Below are positions 27,946 to 39,836 of a DNA stretch of 64,000 bases, in pieces (the stretch's first letter is position 1; the number at the start of each line of letters is the position of its first letter). Source of the stretch: Haliclona indistincta (lineage: Eukaryota; Porifera; Demospongiae; Haplosclerida; Chalinidae). Under the pieces are notes generated by a model. It did not search any database. It saw nothing but the letters and a program-made list of their open reading frames with translations, and had not been told where the DNA came from. The stretch spans positions 2,848,657 to 2,912,656 of the forward strand of contig OZ024789.1 in assembly GCA_964017065.1 (NCBI GenBank), read 5' to 3'. A program made the translations under genes and the position numbers.

Positions 27946-28540
27946 TATCTTCTCATGCTCAATAGAATAATTCTCAAGAAATCTAAAGAATACCATAGCC
28001 TCTACCACATTTATGAAACTTGACATTTTCTAGCTTACAATTAAACTTCATCAATGTTTTGTTTCAGTATATCTTCACCCTGTAGGGTCCAACTCCCAGT
28101 AGGGTATTAGTGCTGTAGGGTATTAGTGTGGTACTGAAGAAATATTTAAGAGCCGGCAAAATACAAACAAAAAAAGAGTTGGCGAAAAAACAAACTTTGC
28201 TCTTGCATTTTTTGCCTGCCTCCATGACAAAAAAAATCAGTATTTGGCATTAGCATTTCTTACAATTTGAAGAATAACTATCTTACCGAATTAGACGACG
28301 GTTGCCTCATGTATGCCTACTTATTGGCAAAATTGTCTATCACAGTTATATAATCTCCATTGTTTTATTACATGACCTATGCAGCTCAGCCAAATCAGTC
28401 ACCCTCGTACACAGCAGTCATCATTTGAACATTCATTTGTTATCTTCTACACAATTTACAAATTCACTTTCTGATTTGGATCGGCAAAAGTTGCCAATGA
28501 TAACAACATCAATATTCAAACGTATTTCCTACTCAAAGTT
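27946..28540. other. Intergenic, no gene seen
   Basis: AT-rich sequence between the TIR element and copy 7. No open frame of note. Confidence 0.5.
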
Positions 28541-30100
28541 TTATTGATCATCAACCTTTATTGCAGCACAAATGGCTGCTTCTTCTCTCATGTACTCCTC
28601 CTCCTGGTCAATGTATCTCTCGTAATGATCCTCCACTATGGCCTGTATGTTGACGTGCCTCTCCCTCTCTCTCAGCTTGTATCGCTTGGCAGTAGTAACA
28701 AATATTATCAGCATCAGCATTGCCAGTGGAGGTAGTGCTAGGTAGAAGTAGAATCTGAATTGATGAGATACTTTGAACATGTGGAACGCTCCCGTTAAAA
28801 GATAGCTACCAAGTGTGCTCCAACCAGTTACAATAATCACCAGTCCCATTACTATTCCTCTCATTCTGTTTGGAGTCTGTGCCATAGCAAATTCTACTCC
28901 AAAAACCATTGTCACAAGTCCACTTATTCCACTCAAAACCTTTATCACTAGTATCCAGTACAGTGGTACTTGAGGAGTATCAGGCATTGTGATGTTGTAT
29001 GATTGTTGTGATAAATGTTCAACACCAGTCACGACTGTGTACATTACTGTGCTGAGCAAAGAAAGGAATAAACCTGCTCCTATCATCTTCAAAAAGCTTG
29101 GAATATACTTATGACCTAATGGATACATGATGAAGCGGTATACAGGAATTGAAAAAAATGCGGTCATACTTTCAATGATGGAGCTGTGTCGTATACTGGA
29201 CACGCATTTGATAGTGTGTTTGATGAGTAGCAATCGACTGAGTCCCAACTCACATAAGAAAGCTACTCCAAATATTGACAACAGTATTGGAAATAAGCGA
29301 AATATTGTCTTGACATCCTCCACCTCTTCTTCTGTGAATGGTCCTCCAAACTTGTGCTTCCCAAAGTCAAGACGTGAAGGGTGTTCCTCATCAATGTATG
29401 TCAATGCACTGCGAAGTCGAGGGCACTTGTTCTTTCGAGCATAGTTGAGCACTTGAAAGATCAGCTTGATGGGATTGCCAGTTTTGTTGTTAGTGTCTAG
29501 CCACTTGTGGTACAGGCAGTCCATTATCAGAACAGCTGAGAAACATAGAGTGCCAAAAGTGACAAAGATTATTGGAAGGATGTCCATGTATTGTAGCTGG
29601 TTTGGGATCGGAGCACACTCAAGAATATCCATCAACAATACTGCAGTATTGTATCCCCAACAGTACCACTGTACTGCTGCACTGAGCTGCTCAGCTGATG
29701 CTCCTATCATTTGGTCAAGAGCGAAAGGTAGCATAATAGTATAGAAGCTGCCAAAGCCAATTGTTCCTGTGGTCATACCAACAACTACGAGTGGAATTAG
29801 AGTCCAGTCAAATTGCAGCACCACAAAGGCAAATTGTGTTGTTAGAACAGTTATCGAAGACAAGACCAGTCCAACAACAATAGCTCGATATCGTCCTAGG
29901 CATGACTCAGCTACCCAGCCTAAGAATGGTAGCAATATCCACATAGCAACATATACATAATTTAATACGGCCTTGAGGTGTCCTGAAAGACTGAGGGCAA
30001 TACTGGAGTATATGAACCATTGTGTTGTATACAGTAGACCACTCATGAGCAGCACCAAGGTAGTGCCTCGAGAAAAGAACTGGCACCTGTATCTAGCCAT
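28541..30100 (-). CDS. POT/PTR2-like transporter, copy 7
   Basis: 519 residues from MARYRCQFFSRG at 30100; the frame is open 40 codons upstream (to 30220), without support from other copies. First of the MAR-type group from the left (copies 7-11). Central loop and TPNRMRG (here GIVMG) retained. Tail EDHYERYIDQEEEYMREE followed by AAICAAIKVDDQ. The cysteine-rich TM7-TM8 loop (HTIKCVSSIRHSS) resembles the pseudogene at 47705-48825. Its 5' end and upstream DNA are duplicated at 44,675-45,130. Confidence 0.88.
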   Translation of the reverse strand: MARYRCQFFSRGTTLVLLMSGLLYTTQWFIYSSIALSLSGHLKAVLNYVYVAMWILLPFLGWVAESCLGRYRAIVVGLVLSSITVLTTQFAFVVLQFDWTLIPLVVVGMTTGTIGFGSFYTIMLPFALDQMIGASAEQLSAAVQWYCWGYNTAVLLMDILECAPIPNQLQYMDILPIIFVTFGTLCFSAVLIMDCLYHKWLDTNNKTGNPIKLIFQVLNYARKNKCPRLRSALTYIDEEHPSRLDFGKHKFGGPFTEEEVEDVKTIFRLFPILLSIFGVAFLCELGLSRLLLIKHTIKCVSSIRHSSIIESMTAFFSIPVYRFIMYPLGHKYIPSFLKMIGAGLFLSLLSTVMYTVVTGVEHLSQQSYNITMPDTPQVPLYWILVIKVLSGISGLVTMVFGVEFAMAQTPNRMRGIVMGLVIIVTGWSTLGSYLLTGAFHMFKVSHQFRFYFYLALPPLAMLMLIIFVTTAKRYKLRERERHVNIQAIVEDHYERYIDQEEEYMREEAAICAAIKVDDQ

Positions 30101-30479
30101 AGTTACGTTGCATTTGAAAGAGTGATGAAAGGAAGTTTTACCGTATTGCTTGCATTTACCGTTTATCAAAACACTCCTTTCATATTCAGGCAGGTGCAGG
30201 TAGGTGTGTGGGATCAACAAATAGCTGCCTTAACCATAGCTGATTCCAATAATAATCACAGTATAAAGACAGGCAATAGTTTGTCTTCTTCAGTAGCTCT
30301 TGTAGTTGATATTAAGCAGGAAATTGTAACTGGAAATCCGAGCGCTTGTTGAATGTTAAAATGTTTAGTTTCATATCTATTCGTGCAACTTCTTGTTTGT
30401 TGTATTGACTAGGTTCATGCAATGTCTCTATAGTAGCTATAGTACATTGGAACATGATCATTCTTTACATTCAAGTCTA

Positions 30480-31700
30480 TTAGGGAGGCACGGTAGTGCC
30501 TCCCTATGTAGGGTTGAACGAGAAAACAAGATGGCGGCTACATACAATGTATTAGCGTTCAAACGCTGATATTTCGCCTGGCGATGAATTTTATACGTCT
30601 AAAGACACTTAGATCTGCTCTCTGGCGTTGCCCCATCTTACAGTAGCAAGGAGATTGCTCGAAATTGTTACTAAAGTGACGAACCTGGAAACGGTGAAAA
30701 TCGACTTTCGTCATCTTCGTTTTCTTCTTCTTTCTTCAACTCGCCTAGCGCCTTTACGCGAGCAGTGACGAGACCAAAACACCCACGAACAGTCGCGAAA
30801 TTCTCCTGGCAGGTGCCTTTTGAACTTTGTTTTTAGCGAAACGGCGATATACATTCCGCGAGTTCTCGATCGTGATCCATTGTCAGCTAAGTGTTAGACG
30901 CCATTAGTGTGATTGCGCAATACGCACGTGACCAAGAAGTGGCTAGCGCACGTGACCGAGCACTAGCTTGAGTATAGCCGCGCCGTATGGAACACGGAGA
31001 ACACATATTTGTCTGGAGTCGTCGAAGAACTGTAAGCTCGTGTAAAATCAGCATTCTGCGCTCGCCAGATCATTATAACCGCCGTATGGTCTACAAACAA
31101 GTGTGGGCGGGGCTCGAATGCATGCCTATTGCCTAGCCTGCACGCATGCGCTATGCGTAGGCGACCTGATATACAGCATAACAATAATATTATTTTTAGC
31201 TACAAGTTTAAAATTGTTAATAAAGAAAAAGCCATCAATAACTGGAAAACTAAACCAATGGTGGAAACAATGACGGCTCAGTACATGCATGATATTGAAC
31301 TGCACATCACTGAATAAGAAAAAAAGGACACAAACAAGAAAATAAAAAGATTTCTATCGAAATCAAAAGGATGTAGGGTTGTGAAATCTACCACTGGTCC
31401 ACAATGTAAACTAACAAGGAACAAGCATGGAATGGTAACACGATTGACTTGCTAACAGACCATAGATCCCTACATCAGTGGCTGCACATAAGAATGCACG
31501 TCAGGTGTAAATCAACAGCAACTAGCAGAACTAGCTATAGTCAGCCAAAGCAGCCACTGATGTAGGGATCTATGGTCTGTTAGCAAGTCAATCGTGTTAC
31601 CATTCCATGCTTGTTCCTTGTTAGTTTACATTGTGGACCAGTGGTAGATTTCACAACCCTACATCCTTTTGATTTCGATAGAAATCTTTTTATTTTCTTG
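30480..31700 (-). mobile_element. Foldback/Helitron-like element, inverted copy C
   Basis: Same structure as units A and B in reverse: hairpin-CTAA end at the left (TTAGGGAGGCACGG...), body, and foldback at 31335-31700. The duplicated locus at about 45,125-45,140 lacks it; the flanks join as CTA/TAGAC, again consistent with insertion between A and T. No coding capacity. Confidence 0.65.
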
Positions 31701-31821
31701 TATAACATTGTTTAGCCAGTGCAGACTGGGATTGTACTGGAGTCTTGACCAGACACTAAACATTTGACCGACGGTGACTGGCCCTCATGATCGTTTCATT
31801 GATACTGTTCATGCCTATAAA

Positions 31822-32400
31822 GCCCCGTTTACACGTACTGAAGCCAGCTTAATCAAACTGGTTTGGAATGCGCATTAGTTTTGTCCACACGTAAGCGATA
31901 AACGTGGATTAACCACATTGTACGTGTAAACGGAAGTGGATTAGCTTGTACAATATGGCGTATGGCGAAGGACAGAGCACGGCACATAGGCTTCAATGGT
32001 CGATGTAAAGCTGTCTTAGCCACTCACCACGAGTATTTGTCTATTTATTTACAATCAACAAGGAGCTTACTGTATCTATGTGAAGAAACGTGCTCGAGCA
32101 ACAAAAGTAAGCCCATGGCGCGTGCAGCTAAATCACGGAGTAGCCTAGCTTACCCCAGGCTTGTATTCACTAACAAGCAGCTTGTGTTGGCTGCACATGT
32201 ATGTTTAACCGAGACAACGACTAGCTAAGCTAGCTTGGCCCGTCCACACGTGCGATAAGCGCGCTTCAAGCTAGCTTCGAACCACCTCCGGATGTGGATT
32301 AACTAATCCGGTTTAGTAACCGGTTTGGAGCGTCCACACGAAGCGCGCTTCGAACTAAGCTAGCTTCCAAACCGGATTAAACGCGTCGTGTAAACGGTGC
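31822..32400. mobile_element. 579-bp TIR element (GTTTACACG ends)
   Basis: Ends GCCCCGTTTACACG and, inverted, GCACCGTTTACACG (13 of 14 match). Internal inverted words CTAAGCTAGCTT and GTCCACACG recur. The duplicated locus at about 45,255-45,265 lacks the insert (CTATAAATGCCTTAG), giving an empty site. A short open frame at 31962-32228 has no recognisable domain. Confidence 0.65.
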
Positions 32401-33050
32401 TTATGTGCCTTAGTACACTCTATTATGCGACAGTTTCATAATGCACTATAGCTGCCCTGGTGGAGAGTCAGGCACCACTATTGTTGTCCCAAGACGAAAT
32501 ATGCCGCACAGTATCAAACTTCAATATACCTTTCAATGGGAAGGATTATTGACTGTTGTATTAATTTTTTATGACAATTTTGCATACTATGCACGGTCAT
32601 ATCAGTAGCATAAGCTAATACAAGGATACAAACCAAGGTAAATGATTATTCAGTGTTCCAATAGTTGAGGACACCCTTCTTAAAAACAGACAGGGATTGT
32701 AAAGAGCGCAGCTCAAAAGGAATGTCGTTCCACATTGCAACAACATCAGGAAAAAGAGGACTTGTAGGCTTTAGTACGAGGTATCAGGCTAGCTGCATGA
32801 GCAGGATCATAGCCTCTCAGTCTAGGGTTCATGGGGGAAGGATGCACAGGTGAGCCCAAGTAATGAAAGTTGTCATTTTGAATTTGAAAAAAGAAGGATA
32901 GCTTGAGAAGCTCCCGTCTTTGCCTCAGAGATAGCTAGTTAAACTCCAACAAGCGATCTTCATATTATGATGCATATGGTCTGCATAATTTATTATCAAG
33001 CAGACTAGTTGTATCTCTCAATCTCCACAGTTAGACTTATTGCATGACTA
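32401..33050. other. Intergenic, no gene seen
   Basis: Parts match 45,265-45,370 and 47,574-47,665 in the duplicated block. No protein family recognised in the short frame at 32665-32853. Confidence 0.5.
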
Positions 33051-33728
33051 TGTTACGACCGGATTCACAACCTGACCCGTTTCGAAGCCGGCCGCCGGTT
33101 TCGAAGCCGGTTAACCCGATTTACAACCACATAAGCTCAGTTGACCCGGTTTAAAACCGAACCGTGTTTCAATGCTTCAGGGTGCCCACCTGCTTGCTAG
33201 ATCGACAGAACCTATGTTAGGAGTGCTGTCGCGATTTTAGCTCATGCAGTGTAGCGCAGCAAGACTGGAAAGTGTCCGCCGGAGGCGTTTTAGAGCATCA
33301 TGTGCTACTACAGTCATCGACAGAGCGTCGTTGTAAGTGGTTTAGCAGCGCAGCACAGCAAGCCTACCTGCCAAATTGACAGGAATGCCGTTACGAGTGG
33401 TTCAGCAACGCAGCGCAGCAAGAAATGTTGTGTGCATGCAACAGTTGTTTAACAATCAAACTGCACTAAAATCCATAGGAAAATGTCACAGCTTCTTCTT
33501 TAGACATGACTCCTGTACATGGAAGCAAAGAACAATATAATTGCGATGCAACGCATGTCTATGGACACTCAGAGTACACGTTATGTTTATAGTAGACGAA
33601 GTCTATTACACGCGCGTACTTAGCATTATGCACGCTTTGAATCTGGCTGGCACGCAGCTAGCTAACTGGCTTCGAAACCGGTCGACCGGCTTCGAAGCGG
33701 GTCAGAGGTTGTGAATCGGGTCGTAACA
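33051..33728. mobile_element. 678-bp TIR element with 4-bp target duplication
   Basis: Ends TGTTACGACC...GGTCGTAACA; imperfect TIRs of about 45 bp that include TTCGAAGCCGG. Direct ACTA repeats at 33047-33050 and 33729-33732. The duplicated locus near 47,668 reads GCATGACTAATATCATGAAG with no insert. No transposase seen. Confidence 0.75.
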
Positions 33729-33926
33729 ACTATACAATGAAGTTATTGCATTACATTGCTCCAGCAAATACCAAATTGACCTTGAAAGGTCACGGCCCTT
33801 GAATTTTCCATGATTAAAAGTGTCAGTTAAGCAACAAATCATTATTTTTGAGCAAGTTCAACAATAACTCATTCATGTAGGTTACAGTGTCATGCGGTGA
33901 ATTGATGTTTATAATAAATTCGTACT

Positions 33927-35510
33927 CTAAAGCTTAATTTGTTGATCATCATCGATCTTTATTACAGCACTGAAAGCTGCTTTTTCTCTCATGTACTCCT
34001 CCTCCTGGTCAAAGTATCTCTCGTAATGTTCCTCCACTATGGCCTGTATGTTGACGTGCCTCTCCCTCTCTCTCAGCTTGTATCGCCTGGCAAAAATAAC
34101 AAATATTATCATCATCAGTATTGCCAGTGGAGGTAGTGCTAGGTAGAAGTAGAATCTCTTTTTTGTAGATACTTTGAATGCGTGGAGAAATCCATCAAGT
34201 ACGTAGCTACAAAGTGTGCTCCAACCAACCAAAGTGATCACCAGTCCCATCATTATTCCTCTCATTCTGTTTGGAGTCTGAGCCATAGTAAACTCAAACA
34301 CAGAAACCATTGTCACTGCTCCACCTATTCCATTTAATATCTCTATCGCTAGTATCCAGTACAGTGACATTTGAGGAGTATCAGGCATTGTGATGTTGTG
34401 TGATTGTTCTGAAAAATGTTCAACACCAGTCACGATCATGTATATCATTGTGCTGAGCAAGCACAGGATAAAACCTGCTCCCATCATCTGCAACAATCTT
34501 GGCATATGCTTGTGAGCTAAGGGGTGCACTATGAAGCGGTAGACTGGAATCAAAACAAAAATAGTCATGTTTACAAGAACATCAGTATGCATTAGGCGAA
34601 ACATACCCTTGTTTGTGTGTTCGATAATTGATAATTGATTGATTACCGATTCACAGAAAAAAATTACTCCAAAACCTGACAATAATACTGGTGTGAGACG
34701 GAATATTGTCTTGACGTCCTCCACCTCTTCTTCTGTGAATGGTCCTCCAAACTTGTGCTTCCCAAAGTCAAGACGTGAAGGGTGTTCCTCATCAATGTAT
34801 GTCAATGCACTGCGAAGTCGAGGGCACTTGTTCCTTCGAGCATAGTTGAGCACTTGAAAGATCAGCTTGATGGGATTGCCAGTTTTGTTGTTAGTGTCTA
34901 GCCACTTGTGGTACAGGCAGTCCATTATCAGAACAGCTGAGAAACATAGAGTCGCTAAAGTGAGAAATATTACTGGAAGAATTTCCAGGTATTGGAGCTG
35001 GTTTGGGATCGGAACACACTCGGCCACTTCTTCCAACAATGCAGCAATAGTGAATCCCCAACAGTACCACTGTACTGCAGCACTGAGCTGCTCAGCTGAT
35101 GCTCCTATCATTTGGTCAAGAGCGAATGGTAGCATAATTGTATAGAAGCTGCCAATGCCAATAGTTCCTATTGACAGACTCGAAATAGCAAGCACTAGCG
35201 CAGGAATTGGAGTCCAGTTAAATTGCAGCATTACGAAGGCAACTTGTGCAATTAGAAACGTCATTAAACATAAAGCCAGCCCAACAACAATAGCTCGATA
35301 TCGTCCAAGCCATGACTCAGCTATCCAGCCTGTCACAGGTAGCAGTATCCAAAGAACGACATGTGCATAGTCTAGTTCTAACTTGAGGTGATCAGGAAGA
35401 CTAGCATGAATGCTGAAGAATAAAAACCAATGTGCTGCATACAGTAGACCACTCATGAGCAATACCAAGTTAGTGCCTCGAGAAAGAAAACGACAGCACT
35501 GCCTAACCAT
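33927..35510 (-). CDS. POT/PTR2-like transporter, copy 8
   Basis: 527 residues, the longest copy, because of the tail AFSAVIKIDDDQQIKL. Starts MVRQCCRFLSRGTNL. The central loop is unchanged apart from NYARRNKCP; the C-terminal block has FARRYKL in place of AKRYKL. The TM7-TM8 loop (EHTNKGMFRLMHTDV) is strongly diverged. A duplicated and decayed relative is at 47705-48825. Confidence 0.9.
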   Translation of the reverse strand: MVRQCCRFLSRGTNLVLLMSGLLYAAHWFLFFSIHASLPDHLKLELDYAHVVLWILLPVTGWIAESWLGRYRAIVVGLALCLMTFLIAQVAFVMLQFNWTPIPALVLAISSLSIGTIGIGSFYTIMLPFALDQMIGASAEQLSAAVQWYCWGFTIAALLEEVAECVPIPNQLQYLEILPVIFLTLATLCFSAVLIMDCLYHKWLDTNNKTGNPIKLIFQVLNYARRNKCPRLRSALTYIDEEHPSRLDFGKHKFGGPFTEEEVEDVKTIFRLTPVLLSGFGVIFFCESVINQLSIIEHTNKGMFRLMHTDVLVNMTIFVLIPVYRFIVHPLAHKHMPRLLQMMGAGFILCLLSTMIYMIVTGVEHFSEQSHNITMPDTPQMSLYWILAIEILNGIGGAVTMVSVFEFTMAQTPNRMRGIMMGLVITLVGWSTLCSYVLDGFLHAFKVSTKKRFYFYLALPPLAILMMIIFVIFARRYKLRERERHVNIQAIVEEHYERYFDQEEEYMREKAAFSAVIKIDDDQQIKL

Positions 35511-36764
35511 GGTTGCAATAATAGTTTAACTTGAGGAAAAATGAAAAAAATACTGTTATTATATAAAGTATGCCGTTTTTTTCATGGTTTTGACTTTGAT
35601 TCTGTACAGTTTTGAATGTCAGATCATTCCACTCATTCGCAAGCAGTTAGCTGTGTCAACGTAAACAACTTAATTGCCCAGCTCTCTTGACCATGCATAG
35701 CTGATTAGTTATCTTGTGTCAAAACACTGAAAGCTATTATTCCAGCTTACATTGATCTGCAACAGATAGGTCTAGGCATAGATCGAAGGGTGCATAATCC
35801 ATTACATATTTAGGTGACCGCAGGATCAACGGTGTTGCACAGTGGTTATATCACATAATATCAGGGGCAATTTGCAAGACCTAATGTGACATAGTATAAT
35901 GCCGTAAAACAAAATGGCGTCGTCAAAATCATACATAGATCCACCATTGCTGTAAATCAGAATAGGCTCAGAACATTATTATGGTCCTATTGTTACCTGT
36001 ACATAACTGGAGCAAAGGAGGATGTACACATGTAGTGATTCTGATGCTATACTCATCAAAGAAATGACTCTCTGTCCAATACTATAATTTTTTCAAGACA
36101 AAAGATTCTTGACATAATTCTGTGTACTTGTAGTGTTGGAATAGTTATTTGTCAGCTAGCTACCTAGCCCATCAATGGTACACAGTAGCCATATCCAGAA
36201 AGTGACTTGGTCACATAATTATGTATAATTTTTTATTATAAGTTATTTCTTCATTTTAAACTGTCGTCACTCGTCAGTGTAGCAATCTAATAATTCTTTT
36301 GTATAAGCTTTGACTTACTTTGCTCTCACTCCAAGTATCAGCAATGAATTATTGCTCACTCAATAATCTCTTATGCAGCGCTTTGTTTGTCATTCTGTGA
36401 CACAGTGCATGGAGAGGGAAAGACCGTACTTTGTTTTTTTGAAAATGATCGATGCACTATGATGGTGGGGAATTTAGTAATTGTGCTTGCTCGAACTATT
36501 GAATCAACAAATTGTATTGGTACGAACTAGAGCATCTAGTTTAATGCATAGTAACCGAACTTGTGTTCAAGTCAGCTGAGAATTATCCTCACATAGTTAT
36601 GACATATGTCAAATTGAATAAACACAAATGATGAACTATGTTACACATCTGCTACTAAACAAACTCCTTTGATAATAGATTATAGTCATGTTATTGATGC
36701 TGAAGTTTGTGTTTTAGCAACAAAGGTTAAGTAGTTATATTTGCAAAACTTGATCGTTTCAAGA
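35511..36764. other. Intergenic, no gene seen
   Basis: AT-rich, unique in this window as far as I can see. No long open frame or recognised repeat. Confidence 0.5.
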
Positions 36765-38285
36765 TCATTGATTATTGGACATTGCTCTCATGTACTCCTC
36801 CTCCTGGTCAAAGTATCTCTCGTAATGTTCCTCCACTATGGCCTGTATGTTGACATGCCTCTCCCTCTCTCTCAGCTTGTATCGCTTGGCAAGGATAACA
36901 AATATTATCAACATCAGTATTGCCAGTGGAGGTAGCACTAGATAAAAGTAGAATCTGGATTGAAGAGATACTTTGAAGATGTGGAATATTCCGGTAGAAA
37001 GATAGCTACCAAGTGTGCTCCAACCTAATACAACAATCACCAGTCCCATCATTATTCCTCTCATTCTGTTTGGAGTCTGAGCCATTGTAAATTCTACTCC
37101 AAATACCATTGTCACTACTGAACCTATTCCAGTCAATATCTTTATCACTAGTATCCAGTACAGTGGTACTTGAGGAGTATCAGGCATTGTGATGTTGTGT
37201 GATTGTGAAGCAAAGTGTTCAGTAGCAGTCACTGCTGTGTTTATTACTGAGCTAATCAAACACAAGATCAGACCAGCTCCAATCATCTTCAACAAACTTG
37301 GAATATGCTTACGAGCTAGAGGATACACAATGAAGCGATAGACTGGAATCAGAATAAAGAACAAGTCATTAAAGTTTCTGAAAACAGTCAAACAATGAAG
37401 AGTAACTGAGATTTGACTGAGGTTTAACTCACAAAAGAAAATCACTCCATAAACAAGCACAAGTAATGGTATTATGCGAAATATTGTCTTGACATCCTCC
37501 ACCTCTTCTTCTGTGAATGGTCCTCCAAACTTGTGCTTCCCAAAGTCAAGACGTGAAGGGTGTTCCTCATCAATGTATGTCAATGCACTGCGAAGTCGAG
37601 GGCACTTGTTCTTTCGAGCATAGTTGAGCACTTGAAAGATCAGCTTGATGGGATTGCCAGTTTTGTTGTTAGTGTCTAGCCACTTGTGGTACAAGCAGTC
37701 CATTATCAGAACAGCTGAGAAACATAGAGTGGCTAAAGTGAGGAAGATCACTGGGAGAATGTCCAGGTATTGGAGGTGGTTTGGGATTGGAACACACTGT
37801 AGTATGTGTATTAAAAGAATTGGAATGCCAAATCCCCAACAGTACCATTGAACTGCAGCACTGAGCTGCTCAGCTGATGCTCCTATCATTTGGTCAAGAG
37901 CGAATGGTAGCATGATAGTATAGAAGCTGCCAATACCAATTGTACAGACTACCATGCCAACAGCAATCAGTGCAAATGCTAGAGCTTGAGTCCATAATTG
38001 CAGCATAACAAAAGCAACCTGTTCTGCTAGAATACTTACGAAACACAGGATCAATCCAACAAAAATAGCTCGATATCGTCCAAGCCATGACTCAGCTACC
38101 CAGCCTGTCACAGGTAGCAATACCAAGACAGCAACATGCATATAGTTTAGAGCTAATTTAAGATTAGCCGAGAGAATTAAGTAGATGGCTGCATATAAGA
38201 ACCAGTGTACTGCATACAGTAGACCACTCATGACCAACACTAAGGTAGTGCCTCGAGTAAAGAAGACGTAGCATTGCCTAGCCAT
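36765..38285 (-). CDS. POT/PTR2-like transporter, copy 9
   Basis: 506 residues, the shortest copy. The TM7-TM8 loop is trimmed (LHCLTVFRNFNDLFF), one residue is missing before TM4 (LQLWTQALAF, lacking the FDWTPIP stretch), and the tail ends early at MRAMSNNQ. Starts MARQCYVFFTRGTTL. Signatures and sequon SHNITMPDTPQ intact. Confidence 0.9.
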   Translation of the reverse strand: MARQCYVFFTRGTTLVLVMSGLLYAVHWFLYAAIYLILSANLKLALNYMHVAVLVLLPVTGWVAESWLGRYRAIFVGLILCFVSILAEQVAFVMLQLWTQALAFALIAVGMVVCTIGIGSFYTIMLPFALDQMIGASAEQLSAAVQWYCWGFGIPILLIHILQCVPIPNHLQYLDILPVIFLTLATLCFSAVLIMDCLYHKWLDTNNKTGNPIKLIFQVLNYARKNKCPRLRSALTYIDEEHPSRLDFGKHKFGGPFTEEEVEDVKTIFRIIPLLVLVYGVIFFCELNLSQISVTLHCLTVFRNFNDLFFILIPVYRFIVYPLARKHIPSLLKMIGAGLILCLISSVINTAVTATEHFASQSHNITMPDTPQVPLYWILVIKILTGIGSVVTMVFGVEFTMAQTPNRMRGIMMGLVIVVLGWSTLGSYLSTGIFHIFKVSLQSRFYFYLVLPPLAILMLIIFVILAKRYKLRERERHVNIQAIVEEHYERYFDQEEEYMRAMSNNQ

Positions 38286-39836
38286 TCTTGAATGTTGATG
38301 ACACTGTTTTGCTCATGTAGATGTATTTCCTTGGTTTATCTGCTGTATTGTTGTTGATTTTTTTCTTATAGTATCATTCCGCTATGGGTGTAAGGCATAG
38401 TGTATACTACATGTATAGTACGTTTCTATATACTTGCTTGTATCATAGTAGCCTCAACAACACCAGGGAAATGTCTATTTCCCTTCAATGGGTCTTTTCC
38501 TGTATATTTGCTGGTGTGTATACAGGGAAATCTCACGCAGTAAAGCCACTAATAGAGTCACATGACTCGACTCCACGCATTAAACAGTGTTGACTGTGGG
38601 AAAAACTTTAGTTGTGAGTGGCTCACCCATACCAAAGGTAAGGTAAACCAGGTGTGTTCGTTTTTTATACAGTTGTCTTACTGAAGCTAATGGGACCTCA
38701 TTAATTATGTCAATGGTTGCTATGGTACAAGTCGCCTCTTCCATGCCCACCTGGTATGCACTGTAGTTTACAAACCCGTGGTCTCAAGCTCACAACCATA
38801 GCACGCTACGCATGCACATCTGACTGTACTAATCCATTTACATTTCGTCAACAGTCACGACTGTGTGCTGAGTAAACACAGACATAGAGCTCCACCCAGC
38901 ATTGCATAGCCATTCTTAATTTCACTTGAGCGTTCAACGCTGTTCATCTCATGTAAATCTTATGTACTTCCTTGGTTCATACTAGCTTATTATAACAATA
39001 ACTGTGTATAGTACGTGACACAAATTATGTACTAATGTGTACAATTAAATAAATTCTCTTGTGCATTCTTGCATAACATTGAAGCCATGCGTCGCCATGT
39101 TGTTTACAGTACGTGACAAAGGTAACATTTGATATGTGCAAGATTGAATGCAGGAAAAATGCGCCAGTGGTCCTTATTATTATGTGAGAATATCACGTGT
39201 ATGACGGTTCATTTTACGTGCGTGAGAAAGTTAAGTACATTCTTTAATGTGTGTTATTTTCCATGTACTGTGACTGCTTAAGAACAGTGACACATAGCTT
39301 CTGTGTTGTGCAAGAATGCACAGCAGTAGCAGAAGTCTCTTCATCATGACCAGTGTTTATACATTTTAAGACAAAACTATGTCTACTATTTTTGTAGTGA
39401 GAAATAATATGAGACCAGCAGCACATCTGTCATTGTTATCATACTCTGACATTCACTCACTTCCTTTTGTAGCGGCTATGCAATCTAGCTTAAAGAAATT
39501 TTGCTACTTTGATCTTGTTAGGAAATGTTCCTTTCTGTAGATTTAGTATTCTACATGATTGTGTTTGAAGTTAAAATTAACTGAGAGTTTGTGATCACGA
39601 GTTATTTTAGGTATAACGATTATAAACTTAGTATAATCGTGGAATCTCAAATATGGACATCATGCTGTAGTATTACCCATGAACATGATACATTGATCAT
39701 ACTGTCATGTTCTACAGTAACTGAGCATATGTTGTGATGAGAGTTGCTGTGTAGTCACTATCAGGTCACGATTTTTTGTAGTTTAAAACAACAGCATGCC
39801 TAGAAATAATATAGAATAACTTCTGCAAGAATTGTA
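38286..39836. other. Intergenic with a small transporter relic
   Basis: 38,850-38,925 (minus) carries a short piece of the TM9 region fused to the ATG region, and 38,926-39,000 the 5' flank of a copy-10-like gene; the body is deleted. The rest is AT-rich with no gene seen. Confidence 0.5.

Noticed and set aside
34639..34845. Plus-strand frame opposite the central loop, open in nearly all copies (SSTSSSVNGPPN...)
   Set aside because: A shadow frame kept open only because the sense block is almost invariant; no start context or independent support.
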